Below are positions 32,898 to 41,686 of a DNA stretch of 41,899 bases, piece after piece. Below the pieces are notes generated by a model that searched no databases, was not told the origin of the DNA, and saw only the letters and a list, made by a program, of their open reading frames with translations. The stretch's first letter is position 1; each line of letters starts with the position of its first letter. This DNA is from Comamonadaceae bacterium PBBC1. Its GTDB lineage: Bacteria; Pseudomonadota; Gammaproteobacteria; Burkholderiales; Burkholderiaceae_C. Location: assembly GCA_002256145.1 (NCBI GenBank), contig NKIP01000030.1, positions 1 through 41,899 on the forward strand. Direction: 5' to 3'. Both the position numbers and the translations under genes were made by a program.

Positions 32898-33002
32898 TGT
32901 TTTCTCCATTGGACATGCATTGATGAACACCAAGCGAAGACAGTGTGTCTTGCCGGATTGACGTTGATCATCCATGACAGGAGAAAGTTTGGGTATTGGC
33001 AG

Positions 33003-33030
33003 ATACCCTATACCCTATGGGGTAAGGTAT
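33003..33030. promoter_or_regulatory. GC-centred palindrome resembling CsoR-family operators
   Basis: TACCC (33011-33015) and GGGTA (33020-33024) flank TATG; outer ATACC (33003-33007) and GGTAT (33026-33030) extend it with a one-base offset. The ATACCC..GGGTAT style resembles operators of CsoR/CstR-type repressors. It lies 106 bases before the DUF302-FadL pair, and a CsoR-family gene lies at 40959. The link between the two is inference. Confidence 0.5.
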
Positions 33031-33063
33031 TTAAAGCTTGGCTGATCTGCAGCGTCCAAACAA

Positions 33064-33387
33064 TCATTTGAACTTGTAGTGGTCGCGGTTGAGCACGGCA
33101 GCCACTGATGACACATCCTCCGGAAACATGCCCAAGTTCAGCTCAGTATTGCACTGCTCCACCATGCCGCGCAGCAAAGAAGCGTTGTTGATGCGACCTT
33201 GTGGTTTGTAAATGGCGCTGCCGTTACCGCCCACCTTGGTCACATGGCAAGCGACGCATTTGCTTTCGGCGATCAATTTTTCGCCCAATTTGTAATCGGC
33301 ATCCTTGAAGATTGCAGGCTGAGCCTGTGCCCCAAGGAAAAACCATGTACCCACCATCAAACCAAGCATCTTTGTGTGCAATTTCAT
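33064..33387 (-). CDS. Small monoheme cytochrome c
   Basis: A 107-residue exported protein. Signal 1-22, then heme motif C44-VA-C47-H48. The C-terminal half is unlike ordinary class-I cytochromes, with no obvious Met-rich segment (but NLGMFPED could supply Met). Family not identified. It is transcribed with its own start, 15 bases after a terminator hairpin of the cytochrome gene upstream, so it needs read-through or its own promoter. Close to sox; may accept electrons from it. Confidence 0.7.
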   Translation of the reverse strand: MKLHTKMLGLMVGTWFFLGAQAQPAIFKDADYKLGEKLIAESKCVACHVTKVGGNGSAIYKPQGRINNASLLRGMVEQCNTELNLGMFPEDVSSVAAVLNRDHYKFK

Positions 33388-33401
33388 AGGAATTACCCAT
33401 T

Positions 33402-33435
33402 AAAAAAGCCGCTCAAGGGCGAACCCCTGAGCGGC
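33402..33435 (-). terminator. Strong intrinsic terminator
   Basis: On the minus strand a 28-base hairpin (stem GCCGCTCA/TGAGCGGC plus an inner GGG/CCC stem, 33408-33435) is followed by six T. It ends transcription of the cytochrome gene at 33508 and stands just before the next cytochrome gene. Confidence 0.8.
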
Positions 33436-33507
33436 AAACAAAAGCCACGAGTACCAATCGAGCTTTCTAAATCATTCAATTTTCATCAAGCCTGTCAAGG
33501 CTTGCGA

Positions 33508-33816
33508 TCATTTGGCACCGGCCAAAATCCAGGTGGCCAAAGTCAGCGCGTCGGCGTCGCTCAAAGCCGCCTGTGCAGGCATGGGAACAGGACCCCACTT
33601 GCCCGAACCACCGGCCTTGATGCTCTTGGCCAAAGTCGCTGCGGCGTCTTTTTGGCCGCCATATTTCTTGGCCACGTCCTGGTAAGCAGGGCCGACCAGT
33701 TTCTTGTCCACCGCATGGCAAGCCATGCAGGCGTTTTTCTTGGCCATGTCCAGGTTGGCAAAAGCGGGGGAAGAAGCCAGCGCTGCGACAGCGGCAACAG
33801 CAAAAATCAATTTCAT
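33508..33816 (-). CDS. Class-I cytochrome c (c551/c5-like)
   Basis: A 102-residue periplasmic electron carrier. Signal 1-20; heme C30-MA-C33-H34; sixth ligand Met79 in WGPVPMPAQ. It resembles the C-terminal domain of SoxD. Likely role: passing electrons from Sox to a terminal oxidase. Single gene followed by a strong terminator. The gap 33817-33984 holds no supported gene. Confidence 0.85.
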   Translation of the reverse strand: MKLIFAVAAVAALASSPAFANLDMAKKNACMACHAVDKKLVGPAYQDVAKKYGGQKDAAATLAKSIKAGGSGKWGPVPMPAQAALSDADALTLATWILAGAK

Positions 33817-33984
33817 GAGAACTCCAAATGGGGGGTTTAAATATAACCAGACGCTAATTTAACCGAAATCAACTCGTCTTTGTGCTCAACCGAGGTGGTT
33901 TTGCGTTGGGGATTTTACTGAGTGCACCCCTGCAAAAACACCCCAAACATCTGCAAAGCCTTGCCGCTGACGCGGCCATCAGGC

Positions 33985-34365
33985 TCAACCAAAACTGGGT
34001 TCTTCAGGCTTGACCAGCGTTTTGCCTGCGGCAGCCCAGGCATCAAAACCACCCGCAATGGAGCTGACATTCAGGTAACCCATGGCTTGCATGGTTTGCG
34101 CGGCCAATGCAGCGCGGCCACTGGTTTTGCAGTAAAGCACCACCTTCAAGTCGCGCCCAGACAAGGCGGGCGTGCCGCTGAGCTTGAACTCCAGCAAGCC
34201 CCTGGGGACCAGCACTGCGCCGGGCAAATGGCCTGCGGAAAACTCATCCGCTTCACGAACGTCGATCAGCACATCGGCTTGGCGGATGGCCTCTTCGGCA
34301 TCTGCCAAGCTGACTTCGTGAACAGTGGCTTTGGCCTGCATGACCAGATCTTGGGCGTTTTTCAT
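33985..34365 (-). CDS. Rhodanese-like sulfurtransferase domain protein
   Basis: A 126-residue single rhodanese domain. VLIDVREADEF and the active loop C79-KTSGR (79-84) are intact, so it can carry a persulfide. No signal peptide, so cytoplasmic. It is the last gene of the RND operon, 29 bases after the TolC-type gene. Its presence there suggests that the operon handles sulfane sulfur or cyanide-like substrates. It is not SoxW. Confidence 0.85.
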   Translation of the reverse strand: MKNAQDLVMQAKATVHEVSLADAEEAIRQADVLIDVREADEFSAGHLPGAVLVPRGLLEFKLSGTPALSGRDLKVVLYCKTSGRAALAAQTMQAMGYLNVSSIAGGFDAWAAAGKTLVKPEEPSFG

Positions 34366-34394
34366 GGGGTGTCTCCTTCGTTAAAAACTGGATA

Positions 34395-35786
34395 TCAAGG
34401 CTGCAATTGTGCGTTCAGGGTTTGCAGGCTTTGCACCGACAGGCTGCCGGTCAAGGCATCGAGTTGCATGCGGGTACTGAGCAAGTCGGTTTGTGCACGC
34501 AACCAAGCCAATTCGGATTGGGCCGCGTCATTTTCAGCTTGCAACAGTTCGAGCGTGGTGCGGTCACCCACTTGCCGCCCCAGACGGGTCGCGTCCAGGC
34601 GGGCTGTGCTGGCTTTCCATGCCGCTTGCATGGCCGACAAACGGGACGGGCCTGTTTGCAGTGCCAGCCAGACAGAGCGGGCTTGTTGCTGCGCTTGTTG
34701 CAGGGCCATGTCGGCTTCAGCCGCCGCTTGGGCCTGCGCACTCAGCGCCTCTTGCAGTTTGGCGCTGCGCCAACCGCCTGTGTACAAAGGCACATTCAGG
34801 CTCAAGCCCAGCATTTGCTGGCTTTGCTTGTTGGACGATGTGCCAAAGTCACCCTCGCCGCTCAAACGGTCGCGTCCGACAGAAGCGACCAAGTCCAGCG
34901 TGACGCCACCACTGCGCGCGTGCTTTTGGAGCTCTTGGCGCGCCACATCGTGTTGCGCTTTTTTCAGCATCACGCCTGTGTTGGCTTGTTGCACTTGGGC
35001 CAGCACCTGCTCCAAAGAAGGCACAGCAGACGCTGGCGTCTCGGTTTTGGGCGCTTGCAGCTTCAAAGCATCTGCACTCAAGCGCGTGGAGTCGGCCAGC
35101 ACGCTGCGGGCCATGTGCACTTCGTTGTCTGCGGCCAACAGTTGCGCTTGCAAACCGGCGGCACGGGCCGTGGCCTCGTGCGTATCGGTCACAGGCAAGT
35201 CGCCCAAGGCAAAACGGTCTTGCACTTCGGTCAGCGATCGGCGCACAGCCGCATGTTGGCTTTTCAACACCTGCTGCTGACGCTCGGCCAGCAGCAGATT
35301 GAAATACCGTTGCACCGTGAGCAGCATGAACTGTTGCTGGGCCAGGTCGGCACGCAGCTCGGCCACGCCCGCTGCGGTGTGCAATTGGGCTTGTTGAGCC
35401 TGACGCTCGGGGCTGTACAGCGGCTGCTTGGCCTGCAATGACCAACGGGTGGAGGTGGCGGCGTTGGCAGAGGTGGCAAAGTTCCCCGACATGGGTGATC
35501 CACCCATCGAAAACTGCGCACCCTGCGTGCTGGTATCCGCCGACATGCCACCCACCGTGGCGCTGCCCATCAGCACAGGCCGCCACAAGGCTTTGGCCTG
35601 ATCTTCAAAGGCTTGAACCGATGAGCGTGTGGCCGCGACCACCTGCATTTGGGGGTCGTGCTGGCACGCTTGTTCCCAAGTTTGCAGCAGATCCAGGGCT
35701 TGTGCGGATGGGGCGGCCAACAAGGCCGCCAGCACCCAGCCGCTCAGGGGCCGGGGTTTGAACAAGGGCGAACGCATGGTGGGCAT
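34395..35786 (-). CDS. TolC-family outer-membrane channel protein
   Basis: A 463-residue protein with a signal peptide (to about residue 31) and two similar helical halves with LDLLQTWEQACQHDPQMQ at the start and LELLQAENDAAQSELAWL near the end, typical of TolC-type outer-membrane factors. It forms the exit of tripartite RND pumps. I start at ATG 35786, 10 bases after the DUF2892 stop; ATG 35777 is also possible. It sits between DUF2892 and the rhodanese. Confidence 0.85.
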   Translation of the reverse strand: MPTMRSPLFKPRPLSGWVLAALLAAPSAQALDLLQTWEQACQHDPQMQVVAATRSSVQAFEDQAKALWRPVLMGSATVGGMSADTSTQGAQFSMGGSPMSGNFATSANAATSTRWSLQAKQPLYSPERQAQQAQLHTAAGVAELRADLAQQQFMLLTVQRYFNLLLAERQQQVLKSQHAAVRRSLTEVQDRFALGDLPVTDTHEATARAAGLQAQLLAADNEVHMARSVLADSTRLSADALKLQAPKTETPASAVPSLEQVLAQVQQANTGVMLKKAQHDVARQELQKHARSGGVTLDLVASVGRDRLSGEGDFGTSSNKQSQQMLGLSLNVPLYTGGWRSAKLQEALSAQAQAAAEADMALQQAQQQARSVWLALQTGPSRLSAMQAAWKASTARLDATRLGRQVGDRTTLELLQAENDAAQSELAWLRAQTDLLSTRMQLDALTGSLSVQSLQTLNAQLQP

Positions 35787-35796
35787 GACGGTCAGA

Positions 35797-36006
35797 TCAG
35801 CAGCCGCACTCGACACCGAATTTGCGCAAGATGGTCTCCATCAAGCACCACTGGGTCAAGGCGCTTTGCAGCAGGTTAACGCCCACAAAAGCTGTGAAAG
35901 CCAACCACCACCCATTCACAAAAACGGGGCTGGCCTGTACGCCCAAAGCCAAAGACAACAAGACAAAAAAACCTGCGACCAAACGAACGATTTGCCAAGA
36001 TTTCAT
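35797..36006 (-). CDS. DUF2892-family small membrane protein
   Basis: A 69-residue protein with two membrane helices (about 6-25 and 31-48) and a C-terminal end VECGC with two cysteines, plus WCLMETILRKFG, typical of DUF2892/YgaP-type membrane segments, which in many bacteria are joined to rhodanese domains. GGAG before ATG 36006. It lies between the pump gene and the channel gene; a rhodanese is two genes downstream. Confidence 0.8.
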   Translation of the reverse strand: MKSWQIVRLVAGFFVLLSLALGVQASPVFVNGWWLAFTAFVGVNLLQSALTQWCLMETILRKFGVECGC

Positions 36007-36041
36007 GATGATTTACTCCAGTTGATGAAAGAAAAAACAAG

Positions 36042-39000
36042 TCAAGCGCCGTACTTTTTGCGGTACGCCACGTAATACAAAGTTGGAATGACGACCAGCG
36101 TCAGCACCGTGGACACAAAGATGCCAAAGATCAGCGAGATGGCCAGGCCGTTGAAGATCGGGTCATCCACAATGAAGAAGGCGCCGATCATGGCCGCCAG
36201 GCCCGTGAGCATGATGGGCTGGGCACGGGTGATGGCCGACTGCACAATCGCCCGCTTGAATTCCATGCCGCTGTTCACCTGCAGGTTGATGAAGTCCACC
36301 AGCAAGATCGAGTTGCGCACGATGATGCCCGCCAACGCGATCATGCCGATCATGCTGGTGGCGGTGTACTGCGCGTGCAGCAAGGCGTGGCCCGGCATCA
36401 CCCCGATGATGGTCAGCGGGATCGGCGCCATGATGATCAGCGGCGTGAGGTAAGACCCAAACTGCGCCACCACCAGCAAATAGATCAGGATCAGACCCAC
36501 CCCATAGGCCGCGCCCATGTCACGGAAAGTCTCATACGTGATTTGCGACTCGCCATCCCACTTGATGCTGTAGCCGCGCCAAGCGTCGTCAGGCTGGCTG
36601 ATGAAGTACTCATCAATCCGCTCACCGTCCGGGCCTTTGATCTGGGCCACATCACCACGCATTTTGAACAGGCCGTACAAGGGGCTGTCCACTTTGCCGG
36701 CCATGTCGGCGTTGACAAAGTTCACGGGCAGCATGTCTTTGTGGATGACGGGCTGCTCACGCAGGGTGTCGCTCATCGTGACCAGCTCGCGCAGGGCCAC
36801 CACCTTGCCTGTGGCGCTTTTCACGCCCAGCTGCAGCAAGGCGTCCAGATCGCCATGCAACTGCTCGGGCAGCTGAATCAAGGCGGGCACCGGGTACTTG
36901 CTGCCGTCGTGCAAATAGGTGACCGACTCGCCCGCCAAACCGGCACGCAAGGTGGTCACGATGGCTTGTTGCGACACACCCAACACGGCCGCTTTGCGGC
37001 GGTCCACCAGCAGCAGTTTGCGCGGTGCATCGGCAATCGAGCTGTCGTCGATGTCCACCACACCTTCGGTTTTTTCAAACACGGCACGCACTGATTTGGC
37101 GACTTGGCGGCGACCTTCGGCATCTGGACCATAAATCTCGGCCACGATGGGCGACATCACGGGCGGGCCAGGAGGCACTTCGACCACCTTGACGTTGGCA
37201 CCGTGTTTGCGGCCAATCTCTTGCAAGGCCGGACGCACACGCGTGGCAATCACATGGCTCTTGTCGCTGCGCTCGGACTTGCGCACCAGATTCACCTGGA
37301 TGTCGCCCAGCTCGGAACCTGCACGCAGGTAGTACTGGCGCACCAGACCGTTGAAGTTGATCGGCGAAGCCGTGCCCACGTAGGCTTGGTAATGCGTCAC
37401 CTCGGGCACGGTGGCCAGGTGGCCGCCCAGTTCGCGCATCACGGCAGCGGTTTTCTCCAAGGGTGTGCCCGCAGGCATGTCCACCACCACCTGAAACTCC
37501 GACTTGTCGTCAAAGGGCAGCATCTTGAGCATGACCAGCCCAGTGACCGGCAGCACCAAGGACAAAGCGATCAAACCCGCGATGCCCAAGCCGAGCAGCT
37601 TCCGGTTGCGCCCACCCGATTGGGTGTCGAGCAAAGGCTTGAAGATTTTTTCGAACAGCGGTTCGAGCTTGGCGCTCAGACCACTGTGCCCGCCTGCCGC
37701 GTCATGCGCATGACCCGAAGACGGCTTCATCCACATGCCCGATAACCAGGGCGTGATGACAAAGGCAATGGCCAGCGACAGCAACATGCCCAAGCTGGCA
37801 TTGATTGGGATCGGGCTCATGTAAGGACCCATCAGGCCGCTCACAAAAGCCATAGGCAACAGGGCCGCGATCACCGTAAAAGTGGCCAAGATGGTGGGGC
37901 CACCGACTTCGTCCACCGCCCCCGGAATGATCTCGCGGATGCTCTTGCCCGGGTAGAGCTGCTGGTGACGGTGGATGTTTTCCACCACCACGATCGCGTC
38001 GTCCACCAAAATGCCGATGGAAAAAATCAGGGCAAAAAGCGACACGCGGTTGAGCGTGAAACCCCAAGCCCATGAAGCGAACAAAGTCGCAGTCAGCGTC
38101 AAGATGACCGCCACGCCGACGATGGCGGATTCACGGCGACCCAGCGCCATGAACACCAGCGCCACCACCGAAGCGGTGGCAAACAGCAACTTCTGAATCA
38201 GTTTTTGCGCCTTGTCGTTGGCGGTTTCACCGTAGTTGCGGGTCTCCACCACCTGCACGTTGTCAGGGATCACCGTGCCCTGCAGCTTCTCGACGCGGCT
38301 CTTGACGCCATTGGCCACATCGATGGCGTTTTCGCCTGATTTTTTGGTGATCGACAGCGTCACGGCGGCAAACTCTTCGCCGCCATTTTTGTCGTTGTTG
38401 CCGTGCCAGACATAACGCTCGGCGGGCATGGGGCCGTCTTTCACGCTGGCCACGTCTTTCAAAAAGACGGGCTTGCCCTGCACCACCTGCACCACCAAGT
38501 CGGCCACGTCGCTGGCTTGCGCGAGATGTGGGCCGGCCTCGACGGCCACACTCTGGTTGGCCCCCAACAACTCACCCACGGGCAAGCCGAGGTTGGCCGA
38601 CTGCAAGGCCATGCGCAAGTCGTGCACGGTGACGCCCGAACCATTCATGCGCTGCGGGTCGATCTGCACCAGCACCGCGCGGCGCGGGCCGCCAATGGTG
38701 ACCACATCGCGCGTGCCGGGCACGCGCTTGATGTCGGCCTCGATGCTGTGCGCCACGCGCTCCAGATCAAAGGCGCTCACGTCTGCGGTTTTGCCGTGCA
38801 AGGTCAGGGACACGATGGGCACATCGTCGATGCCCTTGGGCTTGATCAAAGGCTCAGGCAGACCCAGGTTGCGGGGCAACCAGTCAGAATTTTCACGGAT
38901 CGTGTCGTGCAACTTGACCAGCGCCTCGGTGCGCGGCACGCCCACCTTGAACTGCACCGTCAGGATGGCCACGCCGGGGCGCGAAACCGAATACACATGC

Positions 39001-39257
39001 TCGACACCCGCGATTTTGGAGAGCACCTGCTCGGCCGGGATCGCCACCATTTGTTCCACATCGCGCACCGATGCGCCTGGGAAAGGCGCGATCACATTGG
39101 CCATGGTCACGTTGATTTGTGGCTCTTCTTCACGGGGCGTCACCATCACGGCAAACACGCCCAGCAAAAACGCCACCAGCGCCAGCAAAGGCGTGATTTG
39201 TGCGCTCTGAAACATCGCCGCAATGCGGCCCGAAATGCCCATTTTTTGCTCGCTCAT
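36042..39257 (-). CDS. RND efflux permease
   Basis: A 1071-residue AcrB-type transporter. An N-terminal helix with VTPREEEPQI, porter domains, a fourth-helix motif SIGILVDDAIVVVEN with the two proton-relay aspartates, and the repeated second half are all present and complete. It would pump a substrate across the envelope using the proton gradient. The group is near HAE-1, with no CzcA/CusA heavy-metal signature that I can confirm. It follows the adaptor gene by 11 bases. The substrate is unknown; neighbours point to sulfur or toxic organics. Confidence 0.88.
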   Translation of the reverse strand: MSEQKMGISGRIAAMFQSAQITPLLALVAFLLGVFAVMVTPREEEPQINVTMANVIAPFPGASVRDVEQMVAIPAEQVLSKIAGVEHVYSVSRPGVAILTVQFKVGVPRTEALVKLHDTIRENSDWLPRNLGLPEPLIKPKGIDDVPIVSLTLHGKTADVSAFDLERVAHSIEADIKRVPGTRDVVTIGGPRRAVLVQIDPQRMNGSGVTVHDLRMALQSANLGLPVGELLGANQSVAVEAGPHLAQASDVADLVVQVVQGKPVFLKDVASVKDGPMPAERYVWHGNNDKNGGEEFAAVTLSITKKSGENAIDVANGVKSRVEKLQGTVIPDNVQVVETRNYGETANDKAQKLIQKLLFATASVVALVFMALGRRESAIVGVAVILTLTATLFASWAWGFTLNRVSLFALIFSIGILVDDAIVVVENIHRHQQLYPGKSIREIIPGAVDEVGGPTILATFTVIAALLPMAFVSGLMGPYMSPIPINASLGMLLSLAIAFVITPWLSGMWMKPSSGHAHDAAGGHSGLSAKLEPLFEKIFKPLLDTQSGGRNRKLLGLGIAGLIALSLVLPVTGLVMLKMLPFDDKSEFQVVVDMPAGTPLEKTAAVMRELGGHLATVPEVTHYQAYVGTASPINFNGLVRQYYLRAGSELGDIQVNLVRKSERSDKSHVIATRVRPALQEIGRKHGANVKVVEVPPGPPVMSPIVAEIYGPDAEGRRQVAKSVRAVFEKTEGVVDIDDSSIADAPRKLLLVDRRKAAVLGVSQQAIVTTLRAGLAGESVTYLHDGSKYPVPALIQLPEQLHGDLDALLQLGVKSATGKVVALRELVTMSDTLREQPVIHKDMLPVNFVNADMAGKVDSPLYGLFKMRGDVAQIKGPDGERIDEYFISQPDDAWRGYSIKWDGESQITYETFRDMGAAYGVGLILIYLLVVAQFGSYLTPLIIMAPIPLTIIGVMPGHALLHAQYTATSMIGMIALAGIIVRNSILLVDFINLQVNSGMEFKRAIVQSAITRAQPIMLTGLAAMIGAFFIVDDPIFNGLAISLIFGIFVSTVLTLVVIPTLYYVAYRKKYGA

Positions 39258-39268
39258 GGAGTTTGCTT

Positions 39269-40345
39269 TCAGAGTTTCTTGCCAAGGCTGGCGGGCTCGG
39301 TCACCACCTGCTCACCCGCGCTCACACCCGACAGCACCTCGACGTTCTGGCCCGTGGTGCGCCCCAAACGCACTTGGCGCAAACGCGGTTGGCCTTTTGC
39401 GTCCATCACGTACACACCAGTCATCTCGGCGCGGCGCACGATGGCTGTGAGCGGCAAGAAGACGCGGCCCGCTTGGGCTGCATCCTTGGTCCCGTTTTGG
39501 GCCGCAGCGTTGGCAGAGCTGCCAGGCACCCAAACCCGGGCGAACATGCCGGGCACCAAGCCCTCAACGCCCGCAGGCAAAGCCACGCGCAACTGCGCGG
39601 TGTGCGTCACCGGATCCACAGCGGGCAGCAGTTGTACGCTGGCCGCTGGCACGCTGGCATGGCCCGCGATCTCGTAGCGCACCGCCTTGAGTTGCTGACG
39701 CACGCCTTCAATCATCGACTGCGGTACGGCTGCACTCACGCGCAAAGCCGAGGGGTCGTGCAAAGTCACCAAGGGACGGCCCGGCATGGCCATGTCGCCC
39801 AAGGTGACGGGCACATCGGACACCACGCCGTTAAAAGGGGCACGCACACTGAAGAAACCGGTTTGGGTTTGGGCTGCGCGGGTTTGGGCTTGCTGGGCCT
39901 GCACCTGGGCCTGAGCGGCTTCGTACTGGGCTTGGGCGCGTTCAAGTGCGCCCTGGCTGATGTATTGCTTCTGGAACAGTTGCTTTTGGCGCTCCAGCTC
40001 TTTGCTGGCCACGCGCAAATTGGCCTGCGCGGCTTCGAGCTGGGCGCTGCTGCCGGCCACATTTTGCTGGGCAGCGCTGGCATCGATGCGCAGCAACTCT
40101 TGGCCGGCACGCACCCGGTCACCGGCCTTCACGTTCAAATTGACGATGGCACCAGGTACTTGGGCAGACAAGGTGGCCTGGCGCACCGCCTCGACCACGG
40201 CGTCCAGGCTGACCTCTTGAGCTCCTGCCGCACTGGCTTGGGCGGCCACACTTTTGACCGCTGCCACATCGGCATTGGCCCAAATCGGGGTGCTGGTCAA
40301 ACCAGCCAGTGCCATGGCCGAGACCAATATCAATCGTCTGTTCAT
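39269..40345 (-). CDS. RND periplasmic adaptor (membrane-fusion protein)
   Basis: A 358-residue adaptor. Signal peptide 1-23, then a lipoyl-like half (VPGAIVNLNVKAGDRVRAGQELLRID), a coiled-coil hairpin rich in Ala and Gln (about 90-160), and a second half with FNGVVSDVPVTLGDMAMPG. It bridges the pump and the TolC-type channel. ATG 40345 was chosen for the signal and for the GGAG before it. First gene of the operon; the divergent ArsR gene lies across a 132-base gap with a palindrome. Confidence 0.88.
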   Translation of the reverse strand: MNRRLILVSAMALAGLTSTPIWANADVAAVKSVAAQASAAGAQEVSLDAVVEAVRQATLSAQVPGAIVNLNVKAGDRVRAGQELLRIDASAAQQNVAGSSAQLEAAQANLRVASKELERQKQLFQKQYISQGALERAQAQYEAAQAQVQAQQAQTRAAQTQTGFFSVRAPFNGVVSDVPVTLGDMAMPGRPLVTLHDPSALRVSAAVPQSMIEGVRQQLKAVRYEIAGHASVPAASVQLLPAVDPVTHTAQLRVALPAGVEGLVPGMFARVWVPGSSANAAAQNGTKDAAQAGRVFLPLTAIVRRAEMTGVYVMDAKGQPRLRQVRLGRTTGQNVEVLSGVSAGEQVVTEPASLGKKL

Positions 40346-40388
40346 CAAAGCTTCTCCGTCAAACCGTTGGTTTTGCACATTTGGTTGT

Positions 40389-40404
40389 TTGCGTATATGC
40401 GCAA
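40389..40404. promoter_or_regulatory. ArsR-type operator palindrome before the RND operon
   Basis: TTGCG (40389-40393) and CGCAA (40400-40404) are perfect arms around the spacer TATATG. It lies in the divergent promoter region between the adaptor gene (start 40345) and the ArsR gene (start 40478). The plan TT(G)CG-N6-CG(C)AA with an ATATG spacer matches the soxR operator. Confidence 0.55.
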
Positions 40405-40477
40405 TGATACAATCAATCGCAGCACCACGTCAAACACTCTCTTGGATTGTTTGAATTTGTTGTGTAATGGAGCGCTC

Positions 40478-40813
40478 ATGAAAGATTTGCCAGCCAAAGC
40501 CCTCGAACAGATAGCCGCCTATTTCCAGGCGTTGTCGGAGCCCACACGCCTGAAAATCCTGAACCTGCTGCGCGACGCCGAGCACAACGTGGGTGAATTG
40601 GCCCAACTGTCGGGTTATTCATCGGCCAACGTGTCGCGCCACCTGTCTTACTTGGCGCAACACGGCATCGTCGCCCGCGAAAGCCGGGGTGCCAGCGTCT
40701 TTTACAAAGTGAGCGATCCCTCCATCTACGCCCTGTGCGATCTGGTCTGCGCCAACATCGCGCGGCAATACGAACAAACCTCCAGCGACCGGGCCTTGTT
40801 CACGCCGGGTTGA
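40478..40813 (+). CDS. ArsR-family regulator of the RND operon
   Basis: A 111-residue winged-helix repressor. The DNA-binding part is LAQLSGYSSANVSRHLSYLAQHGIV (about 41-65). Cys87 and Cys91 (ALCDLVC) match the positions of Cys87/Cys91 of SoxR, while the Cys32 of SoxR is absent. That fits a thiol-type sensor related to SoxR/BigR/SqrR. ATG 40478 with GGAG 6 bases before it; the frame is open far upstream but overlaps the adaptor gene. It probably controls the divergent efflux operon. Confidence 0.8.
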   Translation: MKDLPAKALEQIAAYFQALSEPTRLKILNLLRDAEHNVGELAQLSGYSSANVSRHLSYLAQHGIVARESRGASVFYKVSDPSIYALCDLVCANIARQYEQTSSDRALFTPG

Positions 40814-40958
40814 AATTCACGGCCGATCGAGTTTTGATCGCTTGCCCCTTCTCCAGTGGCACCTGATCAATTGCGTCAACTTCAAGCCCCATCGCAAATG
40901 GCTATCATGGCGCTCCAATGGCCCCACCCTTCGTCCAGGGGCCCCTCAGGAGACCTGC

Positions 40959-41204
40959 ATGAGCCGCATCGTGAACGCCGAGAAGAAGAAAAACCTGTGT
41001 GCCCGCTTGGCCCGCATTGAAGGTCAGCTGCGCGGTTTGCAAAAACTGATCGAAGCCGATGCCGATTGCGAAAAAATCGCCCAGCAAATGGCTGCTGCCC
41101 GCAAGGCGCTGGACAAATCCTTTTTCGCCATGGTCGGCTGCATGATCGAGCAGGGCGATCAATCGCCTGAGCACGTGGCGGAAATGCTGACCAAATTCGC
41201 CTGA
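40959..41204 (+). CDS. CsoR/FrmR-family (DUF156) regulator
   Basis: An 81-residue all-helical repressor. The RIEGQLRGLQKLIE segment is a family signature. Cys14, Cys37 and Cys61 are present. Cys37 matches the first ligand of CsoR, but the later His-Cys pair of copper sensors is missing, and Cys61 lies five residues before the second Cys position of CstR. So it is neither a clear copper sensor nor a standard CstR; a thiol or persulfide sensor is likely. AGGAG before ATG 40959. The gap 40814-40958 has a GGCCCC/GGGGCC inverted repeat at 40920-40943. Confidence 0.8.
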   Translation: MSRIVNAEKKKNLCARLARIEGQLRGLQKLIEADADCEKIAQQMAAARKALDKSFFAMVGCMIEQGDQSPEHVAEMLTKFA

Positions 41205-41233
41205 AGAACAGACTCAGCCAGTTTTGAGGCCGC

Positions 41234-41683
41234 TCAGGACTTGAGCACCACCCCATCGGCGTCGAGCACACGCACCAGAATCGGGATGCCCTGTCCCACG
41301 CTTTGGGTGACGGTGCAAAAGCCTTCAAACTGGCCCAACACACGTTCGAGCTGCTCAAGTTTGGCGGCGCTCACCCCCAGGTGCAAAGTAGCCATCATCT
41401 CCAGCACGCGCATGCGGCCGTCTGTGTTGCGGCCCACTTGGGCTTGCACCTCGCAGCGCAAAGGCTCGGGCGCTTGCTTGAATTTGCGCAAGGCAAACAA
41501 CAGCGAATCGCTCAGGCAATTGCCCACCGCCCCACACAGCAATTGCACGGGCGACGGCCCCAGGCCCGTGCCCAAGGGCGCGGGCTCGTCGCTGGTCAGC
41601 AAGGGCATGTTGTCGTCAAAACGGATGTCGAAGCGGTAATCGTGCTGCTGGGTCAGCGTGACAGAGATCAGTTTTTCACTCAT
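41234..41683 (-). CDS. OsmC-family thiol-dependent protein
   Basis: A 149-residue protein of the OsmC/Ohr/YhfA superfamily. GLGPSPVQLLCGAVGNCLSD contains Cys50 and Cys56, and FEGFCTVTQSV a third Cys near 124. OsmC-type proteins reduce organic peroxides or bind small thiol compounds using paired cysteines. It converges with the CsoR-type gene (29 bases apart) and is 3 bases downstream of a gene fragment on the same strand. Confidence 0.8.
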   Translation of the reverse strand: MSEKLISVTLTQQHDYRFDIRFDDNMPLLTSDEPAPLGTGLGPSPVQLLCGAVGNCLSDSLLFALRKFKQAPEPLRCEVQAQVGRNTDGRMRVLEMMATLHLGVSAAKLEQLERVLGQFEGFCTVTQSVGQGIPILVRVLDADGVVLKS

Positions 41684-41686
41684 GGT

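Noticed and set aside
38403..39677. 424-codon open frame on the plus strand
   Set aside because: It is antisense to the RND pump and adaptor genes and has a typical shadow composition.
39200..40477. Long upstream extension of the ArsR frame
   Set aside because: The extension is antisense to the adaptor gene; the true start is ATG 40478, with a ribosome site and the family N-terminus.
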